Source of the DNA: Pseudomonas japonica
GTDB taxonomy: Bacteria; Pseudomonadota; Gammaproteobacteria; Pseudomonadales; Pseudomonadaceae
DNA: 64,000 bases
Reading direction: 5' to 3'
Assembly: GCF_900188455.1 (NCBI RefSeq)
Contig: NZ_FZOL01000005.1
Coordinates: forward strand, 62,001 to 126,000
The translations under genes were made by a program, and so were the position numbers. Positions 8,150 to 18,500 of the stretch are shown in pieces; the stretch's first letter is position 1, and each line of letters begins with the position of its first letter. The notes below the pieces were generated by a model. It did no database searches. It had not been told where the DNA came from and saw only the letters and a list, made by a program, of their open reading frames with translations.

Positions 8150-9496
8150 ATGGCGAACAAAGGATATAACGGGGTACTTTCCCTCAGTCCGAAGGACGTC
8201 GGACAAAAGATGGCGATGGGGATCGCAGAATATTTCGCCAAGGATGCCTGGGGCAGCCTGATGGGTCGCGAAAGCGACAAGATCCTCGACAGGATTCGCC
8301 AACTGGAGCAGCAGCTCCAGTCGATCCGTGACGATATCAGCCGGCTCTCGATGCAGGTCACCAGCTTTCAGCTGGATGTGAAGATCTCCGACCTCGATTT
8401 CCACGCGACGGAGGTTACCTCGATCTACGAGCGGTACCAGTCCCGCCTGGACAACTACATCACCGCGGTGTCGCTCCAGAATGCGGATTTGATGGAGGGG
8501 CACAAGAAGGAACTCGACAAGCTGGGGGAGGAGATCGACAAGCATGTCTACAACCACCTGAACCAGATCCACCGTTTGCTGATTACCGCGGGAGCCGACA
8601 GCTTCGGGGTATTCCAGCTTCTGAACAGCAAGTACCAGGGGCGGGATATCTTTACCCGCTTCTATATCCTGCAGTCACTGCTCAGCCATTACTTCTGCGT
8701 GCAGATGCAGGGCATCACGCTCCTCAGTCTCGCCGGGCGGGAAGCCGGGGTTTCGTCCTACCTGGACGACGTCAGGAAGATCGACGCCAATATCAAGGAC
8801 CAGATCAGCCGGGCCGCACGCTGCCTTCCCGATCAGGCGATGAACTTCATCACCCTCATGCTGCGGCCGGCCAACCAGGCCGAGTGGATGCCGCCAGTTC
8901 CGCCATCGATGGGTCAGGTAACGCCACCGGTGCCGGTCGAGCCGGAACCCCTGGTCCCGGAACCGGGCCATGCGCATTTTGTCGGTGAGCAGATCAAGAC
9001 GGTGGTCAGCACCAGTCTCATGTCCATCGCGATGCTGGCGTGGAAAAAGCCTGTCTACTTGCACTTGCATCAAGGTTTCGAGTCCCAGGGCTATTACAGC
9101 AACGACTCCGAAAGGCGCTGGAACATCGCGCCAGCCGAGGACCTGGGTCGACCACCCAGCGATCAGCCCTACCTGTTCAACCTGATCTACATGGAGCGTC
9201 CGGAGATGCCCCTGGTGCTTGCGCTTACCGTGTCCAAGTTCGGCACCGTGCCGGTGCCACTGGCGGGCGATGCTTCGGCACGCAACCACCGCTGGGCGAT
9301 CTACGCCAACACAGGGGGGGCCCTGTGGTTCGAATACCATGGCAACAGTTCAGGGGGGCGGTTCGAGGGCAACCGTCTGATCGCTCGCCCGGAAGACAGC
9401 ATCGCGTCCTACCACGCACCGGCATCGCAGAAGGTCGATGGCTGCGAGGCGTTCAGGCTCAACGATTATGGGCGTCAGATCGTTACCTATGCCTGA
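8150..9496 (+). CDS. Unrecognised two-domain protein (helical N-terminus, Pro-rich linker, beta-rich C-terminus)
   Basis: 448 residues; I do not recognise the family. Residues about 40-140 are long amphipathic helices with heptad-like spacing (ILDRIRQLEQQLQSIRDDIS), then a more hydrophobic helical stretch at about 150-195 (FYILQSLLSHYFCVQMQG). A proline-rich linker spans about 248-272. The C-terminal part (about 298-448) alternates short aromatic strands (PVYLHLHQGF, RWAIYANTGG, LWFEYHGNSSGG) like a lectin-type or trefoil-like beta domain. There is no signal peptide and no clear transmembrane anchor. A GTG three codons earlier (8141) is an alternative start. The layout resembles alpha-helical pore-forming or effector proteins with a binding domain, but that is inference. 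It stands alone, with no immunity-like partner beside it. Confidence 0.75.
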   Translation: MANKGYNGVLSLSPKDVGQKMAMGIAEYFAKDAWGSLMGRESDKILDRIRQLEQQLQSIRDDISRLSMQVTSFQLDVKISDLDFHATEVTSIYERYQSRLDNYITAVSLQNADLMEGHKKELDKLGEEIDKHVYNHLNQIHRLLITAGADSFGVFQLLNSKYQGRDIFTRFYILQSLLSHYFCVQMQGITLLSLAGREAGVSSYLDDVRKIDANIKDQISRAARCLPDQAMNFITLMLRPANQAEWMPPVPPSMGQVTPPVPVEPEPLVPEPGHAHFVGEQIKTVVSTSLMSIAMLAWKKPVYLHLHQGFESQGYYSNDSERRWNIAPAEDLGRPPSDQPYLFNLIYMERPEMPLVLALTVSKFGTVPVPLAGDASARNHRWAIYANTGGALWFEYHGNSSGGRFEGNRLIARPEDSIASYHAPASQKVDGCEAFRLNDYGRQIVTYA

Positions 9497-9505
9497 TGCT
9501 ACGGG

Positions 9506-11020
9506 TCAGGCCGGCAATGCGGCCTCGACCCGGTTGCGTCCATCACGCTTGGCCCGGTACAGCGCTTCGTCGGCGCGGGCCATCAGGTCGCTCAGACTCT
9601 GCGCGCTGCCCGGCGCGTAGACGCCGATACCCACGCTGACGCTCACCGAGCGCTCGTCCTTGCCATACGGCGGCAGGGCCTCGACGCTCTGGCGGATGCG
9701 TTCGGCCAGGGTCAGGGCGCCGGGCAGGTCGGTGTCGGGCAGCACCGCGACGAACTCCTCGCCGCCATAGCGCGCCGCCAGATCGGTGGGGCGCAGCAGG
9801 CTGTCGGCGATGGCATCGGCGACCTGGCGCAAGGCCTCGTCGCCACCCTGGTGGCCATGGCGTTCGTTGAAGCCGCGGAAGTGGTCGACATCGATCATCA
9901 ATACCGCGATCGGCCGCTGGGTGCGCTGGGCTCGGGCCCATTCGCGGCGCAATACCTGGTCCAGCTGGCGGCGATTGGGCAGACCGGTGAGGCTGTCGGT
10001 GGCGGCCAGTTCGGCCAGGCTGCGCTCGGCACTTTGCCGGCGCTGCAGCTCGCGGCCGAGCATCAGGGTCAGCCAGAGGATGCCGATGCACAGCACCGCG
10101 GTGGCCGCGCTGACCAGTATCGCTGTGCGTTTCCAGGCGCTGTAGACCTCGTCCACCGACTGGGTCACCACCAGCACCAGCGGCAGGTTTTCGACCCGGG
10201 CGAAGGTGTACAGGCGCATCCGTCCGTCATGCCCGGACGGGCCGCTGAAGCTGCCGCTGCCTTCGGCCATCAGGCGCTGGAAGTTGGGGCGCTTGGCGAA
10301 GCTGACGCCGATCCGATCGTTGCTCGGCACGCTGGTGCCGGAGGCATGCCGGGCGAGCAACTGGCCGTCGGTGTTCATCAGGTTGATGCTGCTGTCGTGG
10401 CCGACATCCAGACGCTTGAACATGTCGTTGAAGTGCGACAGGCGCAGGGCACCACCGGCGACCCCGGCGAAATTGCCGTCGGCGTCGTCGATGCGCCGGC
10501 TGAAGCTGATGCACCAGTCCAGATCGCCGAGACGCGCCTTGAAGGGCGGGCTGATGACCATGCCCAGGTCGGGGTTGCGCCGGTGCTCCTGGAAGATCGC
10601 GTTGTCGGCGAAGTTGGCCGTGCGCGGCGGGGTGCTGGCGGAGTCGGCGACCACGTTGCCGTCGCGGTCGAGCCAGAGGATGTCGCCGCGCACCGGGCTG
10701 CTGAAGGCCTGGTTGAACAGCACCTGCTGGCGCATGTGGGCGGGGATGCCCAGCAGTTCCGGGTGTTGCACGGCCCAGATCAGGCTTTGCAGGGACAGGT
10801 CGTAGAGCTCGACATTGCGGATGATGTCGGTCTCGATGAGCTTGACGATATTGCGTGCCGAGCGGACCGCGGTCTGTTCCACGTTCATCCGTTCGCGCAT
10901 CAGCAGGAACGTGACGATGGAAATGATCGCCACCACGGCCAGGCAACTGCCCAGATTCAGGATCAGTTCCGGATGCCTGCGGCACAGGCTGGGGCGCGGG
11001 GGCGGGGAGTGCGCGTTCAT
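9506..11020 (-). CDS. Membrane diguanylate cyclase (Cache sensor + GGDEF)
   Basis: About 504-residue inner-membrane protein likely to make cyclic di-GMP. It has a transmembrane helix near residues 18-42 (LILNLGSCLAVVAIISIVTF), a periplasmic double-Cache-like sensor to about residue 290, a second transmembrane helix (AILVSAATAVLCIGILWLTL) and a C-terminal GGDEF domain. The signature is GGEEF, and RPTD five residues before it fits the inhibitory I-site, so product inhibition is expected. The frame opens at 11125, but ATG 11020 gives the usual short cytoplasmic N-terminus. Ligand unknown. Monocistronic; its 3' end is 9 bp from the unrecognised protein's stop. Confidence 0.9.
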   Translation of the reverse strand: MNAHSPPPRPSLCRRHPELILNLGSCLAVVAIISIVTFLLMRERMNVEQTAVRSARNIVKLIETDIIRNVELYDLSLQSLIWAVQHPELLGIPAHMRQQVLFNQAFSSPVRGDILWLDRDGNVVADSASTPPRTANFADNAIFQEHRRNPDLGMVISPPFKARLGDLDWCISFSRRIDDADGNFAGVAGGALRLSHFNDMFKRLDVGHDSSINLMNTDGQLLARHASGTSVPSNDRIGVSFAKRPNFQRLMAEGSGSFSGPSGHDGRMRLYTFARVENLPLVLVVTQSVDEVYSAWKRTAILVSAATAVLCIGILWLTLMLGRELQRRQSAERSLAELAATDSLTGLPNRRQLDQVLRREWARAQRTQRPIAVLMIDVDHFRGFNERHGHQGGDEALRQVADAIADSLLRPTDLAARYGGEEFVAVLPDTDLPGALTLAERIRQSVEALPPYGKDERSVSVSVGIGVYAPGSAQSLSDLMARADEALYRAKRDGRNRVEAALPA

Positions 11021-11254
11021 GGTCGCGAAGGTGCCTGGGCGTCGGTTGGGCCGGAAAATGGGTAAAACCCTCCGCCGGCGACAGGACGGGCTGTTCCGGG
11101 GGCGGTTCTGGTGATGGAAATCCATTACGGCCGCGAGCGAGGGGCCCGAGCGGCGGCGGGTATTCTAGGTGGGGGCGGATTGTAGGACAAGATGTGTCTG
11201 CGAGGGGCGGATGTGCGGTAGGCCCGAATCGCTTGATGTGCCGCTGGCTTGTTG

Positions 11255-11365
11255 GCGTGGCTTGTCGTGTGACGAACCACCGCGAAAGGACCGCGCAGCG
11301 GTCCCAGACCTCAGCGCTATCGGGGACCGCTGCGCGGTCCTTTCGCGGGCAAGCCACGCTCCTAC
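11255..11365. repeat. REPIN with the variant left arm
   Basis: Inverted pair of REP arms between the cyclase start and the porin 3' end. The left arm has the inserted variant CTTGTCGTGTGACGAACCAC before CGCGAAAGGACC; the right arm is the standard form ending GCTCCTAC. It is the only structure I see in the 367-bp gap 11021-11387, which must also contain the cyclase promoter. Confidence 0.88.
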
Positions 11366-11387
11366 GAGAGCGGGGTTCAGCTTCGAT

Positions 11388-12725
11388 TTAGAAGACGTTC
11401 AGCGGATACTCGACGATCACCCGGTACTCATCGACATCGTTGTCCACCGCCGAATACCCCTGGCTACCCCGATGGGCGGCCCAGCGCAGGCGCACGGTGA
11501 GGTCCTTGAGCTGGCTGTCCTGGAAGGTGTAGGCCAGGTCGACATCCCGCTCCCAGTGCCGGGCGTCGTCGCCCTCGGCGCTGTACCAGTGGCCATAGCC
11601 GCTGCTGTTCGGATCGACCTTGCTCAGGTCCAGCTCGCCCCGCGAGTACGACACCGCGGTGGTCAGCCCCGGCAGGCCGACGCCGGTGAAGTCGTAGGCG
11701 TACTTGAGCTTCCACGAACGCTCGTTGGGACCGTTGAAGTCCGAGTAGATCTGCGAGTTGTCCAGATAGATGCTGTCGCCCTGGTTGATGTAGTCGAACG
11801 GCGTGTTGCCGTTGACCCGCTGGTACACCGCGGTCAGCGAGTGGAAGCCGACGTTGACCGCGAAGTGCAGGCTGTAGGTGTTGTTGTCGATGGACCCGAG
11901 CAGGCGCTCGCCGGTGTCCTGGGTGTGGTAGTAGTGCAGGCCCGGGTTGAGGCTGACCAGGTCGTTGAGCTGCCAGGTGTAGTCGAGGTCGAAGTAGTAC
12001 TGCTTCCAGATGTCCTTCAGCTCGGCGGCGTACAGATTGCTGCTCAGCCCCTCGACCGGCGTCCAGGCCGCGCCGGCCCAGTTCAGGTGGCGGCTGTCGC
12101 GGTCGTCGGCGAGCCGGCCATAGAAGGTGTCGATACGGCGGTGGCCACTCTGGTTGTAGGGCTTGGTGAAGCTGGCCTGGCCTGCTTCGAGCATCAGGTG
12201 CTCGACGCTGGTGTTGCTCAGGCTCACGCCGCGGAGGGTCTGCGGCAGCATGCGGCTCTCGCCGCCGGCGATCACCGGGTTGCTGAGGAACAGGTCACCG
12301 GCGCGCAGCACGGTGTTGAAGGCACGCAGCTTGACCGCCGCCCCGGCGCTGGAAAACTGGTCCGGGGCCTTGCCGTAGTCGTAGCCGGCCTTGCCCGGGC
12401 TGTTGATCGGCAGAATGCTGGAGCCCGCGGTGCCGCCACCGCCATCCAGTTTCAGGCCGAGCATGGCGTAGGCGTCGAGACCGACGCCGACCGTGCCCTG
12501 GGTGAACCCCGATTCGAACCTGCCGATGAAGCCCTGGCCCCATTCGCGGTTGTCGCGCACGTCGGGCAGCAGCTGGTTGCGGTTCAGGTAGTAGTTGCGC
12601 GCGAGGATGTCGAGACTGGCGCCGTCGATGAAACCTTCGGTTTTTTCGTCTTCCGCCTGGGCGTGAAACGGCATCGTTGCAGCCATTGCAACGAAAAGCG
12701 GGGTGAAACGGATCGTGAATGTCAC
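11388..12725 (-). CDS. OprD family outer-membrane porin
   Basis: 445-residue porin of the Pseudomonas OprD/OccD-OccK family: signal peptide ending [12 protein letters not shown], then [19 protein letters not shown], the usual family opening, repeated amphipathic strands with [15 protein letters not shown], and a C-terminal aromatic residue (YPLNVF) typical of outer-membrane barrels. Such channels take up small organic acids or amino acids; the substrate cannot be told here. The start is GTG 12725 behind AAGGAG; the first in-frame ATG would remove half of the signal peptide. A REPIN lies 22 bp downstream. Confidence 0.92.
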   Translation of the reverse strand: MTFTIRFTPLFVAMAATMPFHAQAEDEKTEGFIDGASLDILARNYYLNRNQLLPDVRDNREWGQGFIGRFESGFTQGTVGVGLDAYAMLGLKLDGGGGTAGSSILPINSPGKAGYDYGKAPDQFSSAGAAVKLRAFNTVLRAGDLFLSNPVIAGGESRMLPQTLRGVSLSNTSVEHLMLEAGQASFTKPYNQSGHRRIDTFYGRLADDRDSRHLNWAGAAWTPVEGLSSNLYAAELKDIWKQYYFDLDYTWQLNDLVSLNPGLHYYHTQDTGERLLGSIDNNTYSLHFAVNVGFHSLTAVYQRVNGNTPFDYINQGDSIYLDNSQIYSDFNGPNERSWKLKYAYDFTGVGLPGLTTAVSYSRGELDLSKVDPNSSGYGHWYSAEGDDARHWERDVDLAYTFQDSQLKDLTVRLRWAAHRGSQGYSAVDNDVDEYRVIVEYPLNVF

Positions 12726-12825
12726 CGTGATGAACTCCTTGAGGTGCTGTTGGCGGCAGTTTCAATACTGCGAACGGGTATTTTTCTTGTAGGGGGCCGG
12801 CCGTATTCCGGTACTTTTCACCAGG

Positions 12826-12857
12826 CAAAAAAAAGCCGCTGACGAGCAGCGGCTTTC
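12826..12857 (-). terminator. Rho-independent terminator of the small exported-protein gene
   Basis: On the minus strand AAAGCCGCT, a 7-base loop and AGCGGCTTT are followed by eight T residues (plus-strand A run at 12827-12834). It lies about 73 bp after the stop of the 74-residue gene and before the porin promoter, separating the two. Confidence 0.88.
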
Positions 12858-12929
12858 AAAGACAATCGCGCCAGGGGAAAAGTCACCCGTGCGCAGGTCG
12901 AGGGAAAAACAGGAGCGGGGTGCCGCTGA

Positions 12930-13154
12930 TCAGCTGTCTTTGCTGTCACTCTGGCTTGCCTTGGATGCTGTCTGCTCCGAGCCTTTGGCGGCGTCTTGCG
13001 TTTGCTTGGCAAAGGCCTCGCGGGACTGTTCCATGGCCGCTTGATGGCGGCTGGTCTGGGCGACGAAGGCCTGGGACTCTTCGGCCATCGCCAGCGGCGA
13101 AAGCAGGATGGAGGACAGAACGAAAACGCTGGCAATACCCATGCTATTGGACAT
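12930..13154 (-). CDS. Small exported protein of unknown function (74 aa)
   Basis: I do not recognise this protein. It begins MSNSMGIASVFVLSSILLSP and ends its signal peptide near LAMA-EES, so it is probably periplasmic. The mature part, about 50 residues, is hydrophilic and rich in Gln, Ser, Lys and Ala (QSREAFAKQTQDAAKGSEQ), probably helical or disordered. The start at 13154 follows AGGAAGG. It has its own strong terminator at 12826-12857, which supports a real transcription unit. A surfactant-like or stress role would be guesswork. Confidence 0.72.
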   Translation of the reverse strand: MSNSMGIASVFVLSSILLSPLAMAEESQAFVAQTSRHQAAMEQSREAFAKQTQDAAKGSEQTASKASQSDSKDS

Positions 13155-13301
13155 TTGGAACAACCTTCCTGCGGGGCAGGTATCTGTTTGGTGTGTCCAA
13201 ATTAATCGTTAGCAAGCGAACGAAAAAGCCTGTTTTTCGAGATGGACTGTTGCAGGAAAGGCAACAGTCGCGCAAAGCCGCCGTTTAGAGCACTGCGGCC
13301 T

Positions 13302-13456
13302 GTAGGAGCGCGGCTTGTCGTGTGACGAACCACCGCGAAAGGACCGCGCAGCGGTCCCGGTTCCTGATCTACAGACAGGCCAATGGTCTTCTCCCGACTG
13401 CAAATCGGGAACCGGGACCGCTATGCGGTCCTTTCGCGGGCAAGCCGCGCTCCTAC
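13302..13456. repeat. REPIN with variant left arm
   Basis: Inverted REP pair, GTAGGAGCGCGGCTTG... to ...GCTCCTAC, with the TCGTGTGACGAACCA insertion in the left arm. The central loop is nearly the reverse complement of the loop of the REPIN at 5693-5832 (CTGATCTACAGACAGG against CCTGTCTGTAGATCAG), so these two are close relatives in opposite orientation. Together with the small-gene promoter it accounts for the gap 13155-13460. Confidence 0.88.
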
Positions 13457-13460
13457 AGGG

Positions 13461-14828
13461 TCAGGCGGGCAGGAGAATGCCGAAGGTATTGGCGCCGGCC
13501 TGGCTGCGCACGAATACGCTGCCACCGTGCATCACCGCAATCGCCTTGACGATGGCCAGGCCCAGGCCATGGTTGCTGCCACCGCTGTTGCTGCGCGCGG
13601 CGTCGACCCGGTAGAAACGCTCGAACAACCGCGCCAGGTGCTCGTCGGCGATGGCCGGGCCGGGGTTGCTGACGGCGATGCGGATCTGCCCGTCCTGGCT
13701 GTCGATGCCGATGTGGATGACCTGCTGCGGAGCGGTGTGCTGCACCGCGTTGTTGATCAGGTTGATCAGGGCCCGGCGCAGGTGGGCCTTTTCGATGCGG
13801 GCCTGGGCATCGCCGCTGACTTCGACCCGCACCTGGGCGTCTTCGAGGATGTAGTCGAGGTAGTCGAGGGTGGTCGCCACTTCCTCGGCCAGCGAGGTGC
13901 TGATCAGCGCCGTGGCCTTGCTGCCCTGGTCGGCGCTGGCGAGGAAGAGCATGTCGTTGACGATGCTGCGCAGGCGTTCCAGCTCCTCCAGGTTCGACTG
14001 CAGGACTTCGAAGTAGTGTTCGGCGCTGCGTCCGCGGGTCAGGGCGACCTGGGTCTGGCCGATCAGGTTGGTCAGCGGCGAACGCAGTTCGTGGGCCACG
14101 TCGGCGTTGAACGCTTCCAGCCGTGTGTAGGCCTGGTCGACGCGCTCCAGGGTGGCGTTGAAGGCCTGGGCGAACTGTTCCAGTTCCGGCGGCAGCGCCG
14201 ATACCCGCAGACGCCCGCTGAGGCGCGGCGGCGCCAGTTGCTGGGCTTCGGCGGAGAGCTGGCGCAACGGCCGCAGGCCGATCCGCGCCACCCAGTAGCC
14301 CAGCACCGAGGCCAGCAGCACGCCGACCACCGCCAGGCTGACCAGGGCGACCAGCAGGGTGCGCTGGGTATTCCAGAAGGTGTCGGTGTCGATGCCGATG
14401 AGAAAGCGCAGCGGCGGGCGTTCTTCCAGGGCCGGCAGTTCGCTGAGCATGATCTTGAACGGGTAGGGGCTGTCCGCCAGGTACACGTCGCGCATGCCCG
14501 GCCGGCCTTCGGCGAGGTGACGGATCAGCGCGTCGGGATGGCCGTATTCGTAACGGCTGTCGCCGCTCACCACCCAGAAACGGATGCGTCGGTCTTCCTC
14601 GCCGAGCAGGTCGAGCTTGCGGGTGATCTTGCCCCAGTGCTCCTGGTTGCCGAAGCGCATCAGCGACGACTCCAGCACGCTGTAGCGCGCCTCCAGTTCG
14701 GCCGAGGGCAGCAGGTCGAGGCTGCGGTCGACCTGCTTGTACAGGGCCCAGCCGATCAGCAGGAACACCAGCAGCGCGACCCCGGTGAACAGGGCGCTGA
14801 GGCGCAGGGCCAGGGAGTTAGTGCGCAC
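13461..14828 (-). CDS. Sensor histidine kinase, heavy-metal (CusS/IrlS-like) type
   Basis: About 455-residue inner-membrane kinase: transmembrane helix at the N-terminus (FTGVALLVFLLIGWALY), periplasmic sensor of roughly 130 residues, second helix (LLVALVSLAVVGVLLAS), HAMP, HisKA with AHELRSPLTNLIGQTQ (phospho-His), and HATPase_c with N box LINLINNAVQH and G box GLGLAIVKAI. The layout fits the heavy-metal sensor subfamily. I place the start at GTG 14828, which overlaps the stop of the response regulator; ATG 14843 five codons earlier is equally possible. Last gene of the adaptor-pump-regulator-kinase operon. Confidence 0.9.
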   Translation of the reverse strand: MRTNSLALRLSALFTGVALLVFLLIGWALYKQVDRSLDLLPSAELEARYSVLESSLMRFGNQEHWGKITRKLDLLGEEDRRIRFWVVSGDSRYEYGHPDALIRHLAEGRPGMRDVYLADSPYPFKIMLSELPALEERPPLRFLIGIDTDTFWNTQRTLLVALVSLAVVGVLLASVLGYWVARIGLRPLRQLSAEAQQLAPPRLSGRLRVSALPPELEQFAQAFNATLERVDQAYTRLEAFNADVAHELRSPLTNLIGQTQVALTRGRSAEHYFEVLQSNLEELERLRSIVNDMLFLASADQGSKATALISTSLAEEVATTLDYLDYILEDAQVRVEVSGDAQARIEKAHLRRALINLINNAVQHTAPQQVIHIGIDSQDGQIRIAVSNPGPAIADEHLARLFERFYRVDAARSNSGGSNHGLGLAIVKAIAVMHGGSVFVRSQAGANTFGILLPA

Positions 14829-15492
14829 GGCTTTCCAGGACATAGCCCATACCCCGGATGGTGTGCAGCAGCTTGCTTTCGAACGGCCCGTCGAGCTTGG
14901 CGCGCAGGCGCTTGATCGCGACTTCGACGACATTCGCGTCGCTGTCGAAATTGATATCCCAGACCAGCTCGGCGATGGCGGTCTTGGACAGGATCTCGCC
15001 CTGGCGCCGGGCCAGCACGCTGAGCAGGGAGAACTCCTTGGCGGTCAGGTCGAGGCGCTGGCCGGCGCGGCTGGCCTTGCGGCTGATCAGGTCGACCCAG
15101 AGGTCGGCGACCTGGATCTGCACCGGCTCGTGGCCACCGCTGCGGCGGGTCAGGGCCTGCAGGCGGGCAACCAGTTCGAGGAAGGAGAACGGCTTGCCGA
15201 GGTAGTCGTCGGCGCCCTCGCGCAGGCCGTGGATGCGGTCTTCGACGCGCTCGCGGGCGGTGAGCATGATCACCGGGGTCTGCTTGCGCGCGCGCAGGGC
15301 GCGCAGCACGCCGTAGCCGTCGAGACCGGGGAGCATGACGTCGAGGACGATCACCGAGTAGTCGCCCTCCAGGGCCAGGTGCAGGCCCTCGATGCCGTCC
15401 CGCGCCAGGTCCACGGTGAAGCCCTGTTCGGTCAGGCCGCGGTGCAGGTAGTCGGCGGTCTTTTCTTCGTCTTCGATAATCAGCACGCGCAT
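14818..15492 (-). CDS. OmpR-family response regulator, heavy-metal (CusR/CopR-like) type
   Basis: 224-residue DNA-binding response regulator: receiver domain with acidic pocket (IIEDEEKT), phospho-acceptor Asp in VIVLDVMLPGLDGYG and Lys in YLGKPFSFLEL, followed by a winged-helix domain ending VRGMGYVLE-like (TIRGMGYVLESRAH). It starts 9 bp after the pump stop and its end overlaps the kinase start, so pump and regulators form one transcript. Probably activates its own operon; the inducing ligand is unknown and need not be a metal. Confidence 0.92.
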   Translation of the reverse strand: MRVLIIEDEEKTADYLHRGLTEQGFTVDLARDGIEGLHLALEGDYSVIVLDVMLPGLDGYGVLRALRARKQTPVIMLTARERVEDRIHGLREGADDYLGKPFSFLELVARLQALTRRSGGHEPVQIQVADLWVDLISRKASRAGQRLDLTAKEFSLLSVLARRQGEILSKTAIAELVWDINFDSDANVVEVAIKRLRAKLDGPFESKLLHTIRGMGYVLESRAH

Positions 15493-15501
15493 GGTCGGCT
15501 C

Positions 15502-18500
15502 TCAGTTCTCTATTGGCCGGGGCGCCGGGGCAGCGCGCTGGCGCCGGTGGAACAGGCGCTCCAGGGCCAAGTATATGACCGGGGTGGTGAACAGTGTCAG
15601 GGCTTGGCTGACCAGCAGCCCGCCGACCACGGCGATGCCCAGTGGCTGGCGCAGTTCGGCGCCGGCCCCGGCACCGAGCATCAGCGGCACGGCGCCGAGC
15701 AGGGCGGCGAGGGTGGTCATGATGATCGGCCGGAAGCGGGTCAGGCAGGCCTGGTGGATCGCTTCTTCCGGGGTCATGCCCTGGTTGCGCTGGGCATCGA
15801 GGGCGAAGTCGATGAGCAGGATGCCGTTCTTCTTGACGATGCCGATCAGCAGCACCACGCCGATCAGGCCCATGATGGTGAAATCCTCGCCCCACGCCCA
15901 GAGCAGGGCCAGGGCGCCGAGGCCGGCCGGGGGCAGGGTGGAGATGATGGTCAGCGGGTGGACGAAGCTCTCGTAGAGCACGCCGAGGATGATGTACACC
16001 GCCACCAGCGCGGCGAGGATCAGCCACGGCTGGCTCGACAGCGAACTCTGGAAGGCCTGCGCCGCGCCCTGGAAGGTGCCGCTGATGGAGGCCGGCATGC
16101 CCAGTTCGCGCTGGGTCCGTTCGAGGATGTTCACCGCGTCGCCGAGGGCCACGCCGGGGGCCAGGTTGAACGACAGGTTGGCGGCGGGGAACAGACCGTC
16201 GTGGGCGATGGACAGCGGTCCGGTGCTCGGTGCCTCGACCCTGGCCACCGCGGCCAGCGGGACCATTTCACCGCTCAGCGGCGAGCGCAGGTAGAAGTAG
16301 TCCAGGCTCTCCGCCCGCCCACGTTGGCGCGCGTCCAGTTCGAGAATCACCTTGTACTGGTTGGTTTCGGTCTGGAATTCGCTGATCTGGCGCTGGCCGA
16401 AGGCGTCGTAGAGCGCCTGGTCGACATCGCTGGTGGTCAGGCCGAAGCGCGCCGCGGCCTGGCGGTCGATCTCGATGCGGGTGACGCTGGCCCCCAGTTG
16501 CAGGTCGTTGGACAGGTCGCGGAACGCCGGGTTGGCCTTGAGCCGTTCGGTCAGGCGCTCGGTCCACAGGTTCAGCGCCGGGCCGTCGTTGCTCTTGAGC
16601 ACGTACTGGTACTGGCTGCGGCTCGGTCCGGAACTGAGGTTGATGTCCTGCCCCGCGCGCAGGTAGAGGACCACGCCGGGGACCTTGGCCAGTTTCGGGC
16701 GCAGGCGGTCGATGAACGCGCTGGCGGACACGTCACGTTCGCCGCGGTCCTTGAGCGAGATCCAGAAGCGCCCGTTGGCGATGGTCTGGTTGCTGCCGGT
16801 GACCCCCACCGCGTGGGAGAAGGCACGCACCGCCGGGTCGGCGCCGATGATCGCGGCCAGGGCCTGGTGCTTGGCGATCATGTCCGGGTAGGACACGTCC
16901 GCCGCCGCCTCGCTGGTGCCGAGGACGAAACCGGTGTCCTGCACCGGGAAGAAGCCCTTGGGAATCAGCACGTAGCCGACCACCGCCAGCGCGGTACTGA
17001 GGAAGAACACCCCGAGCATCAGGCGCTGGTGGGCCAGGGCCTTGTCCAGGGCACGCTCATACCCGCCGAGCAGGCGCTCGCCGAAGCCGGGCTTTTTCGC
17101 TTTGTCGTGGGCCGGGGCGTTCATGAACAGGGCGCACAGGGTCGGCGCCAGGGTCAGCGAAACCAGCACGGAAATCAGGATGGTCGAGGTGGCGGTCAGG
17201 GCGAATTCCTTGAACAGCCGACCGACCACACCGCCCATGAACAGCAGGGGGATGAACGCCGCGACCAGGGAGAAACTGATCGAGACCACGGTGAAGCCGA
17301 TTTCCCGCGCGCCTTTCATCGCGGCCTCGCGACGGCTGTCACCGGCTTCCAGGTGACGGTGGATGTTCTCCACCACGACGATGGCATCGTCGACCACGAA
17401 GCCCACGGCGATGACGATGGCCACCAGGGTCAGGTTGTTCAGGCTGAAACCGAACAGGTACATCAGGGCGAAACTGGCCACCAGCGACACGCCGAGCACC
17501 GCCGAGACGATCAGGGTCGCCGACAGCTGGCGGAGGAACAGCGCCATCACCGCGATCACCAGCAGCACGGCGATGGCCAGGGTCAGTTCCACTTCGTGCA
17601 GCGAGGCGCGGATGGTCTGGGTGCGGTCCTGCAGCACCGAGACCTCGACCGTGGCCGGGAGCATCTCCTGCAGGCGCGGCAGCTCGGCGTTGACCCGGTC
17701 CACGGTGTCGACGATGTTCGCCCCGGGCTGGCGGAACACCACCAGGTTGAGGCCCTGCTGGTCGCCGGACCAGGCCTTGACGTAGGCGTTCTCCGCGCCG
17801 CTGATCACCTTGGCCACGTCCTTGAGCTGCACCGGCGCGCCGTCGCGGTAGGAGACGATCAACTGCGCGTATTGCTCGGGATGGAACAGCTGGTCGTTGG
17901 TGGCCAGGGTCGACACGCTGCTGTTGCCGTACAGCGCGCCCTTGGCCAGGTTGAGACTGGTCTGCTGGATCGCCAGGCGCAGGTCGGCGAGGGTCAGGCC
18001 GAGGGCGGCGAGCCTGTCCGGCTGCGCCTGGACGCGGATCGCCGGGCGCTGCTGACCGGTGATGTTGACCAGGCCGACCCCGTCGATCTGGCTCAGTTGC
18101 CGGGCCAGGAGGGTTTCCGCGTAGTCGCTGAGTTCGTTGGCCGGCATGTGCTCGGAGCTGACGCTGAGGATCAGCACCGGGCTGTCGGCCGGGTTGACCT
18201 TGCGCCAGGTCGGGGGGCTGGGCATGTCCTGGGGCAGGCGCGCGGTGGCGGTGTTGATCGCCGCCTGGACTTCCTGGGCGGCGGTGTCGATGTTCTTGTC
18301 GAGGGTGAACTGCAGGACCAGGTTGGTGGAGCCCAGGGCGCTGCTGGAGGTCATCTGGGTCATGCCGGGGATGGCGCTGAACTGCACCTCCAGCGGGGTC
18401 GCCACCGACGAGGCCATGGTTTCCGGGCTGGCGCCGGGCAACTGGGCGGTGACCTGGATGGTCGGGAAGTCCGCCTCCGGCAGCGCCGCCACCGGCAGGC

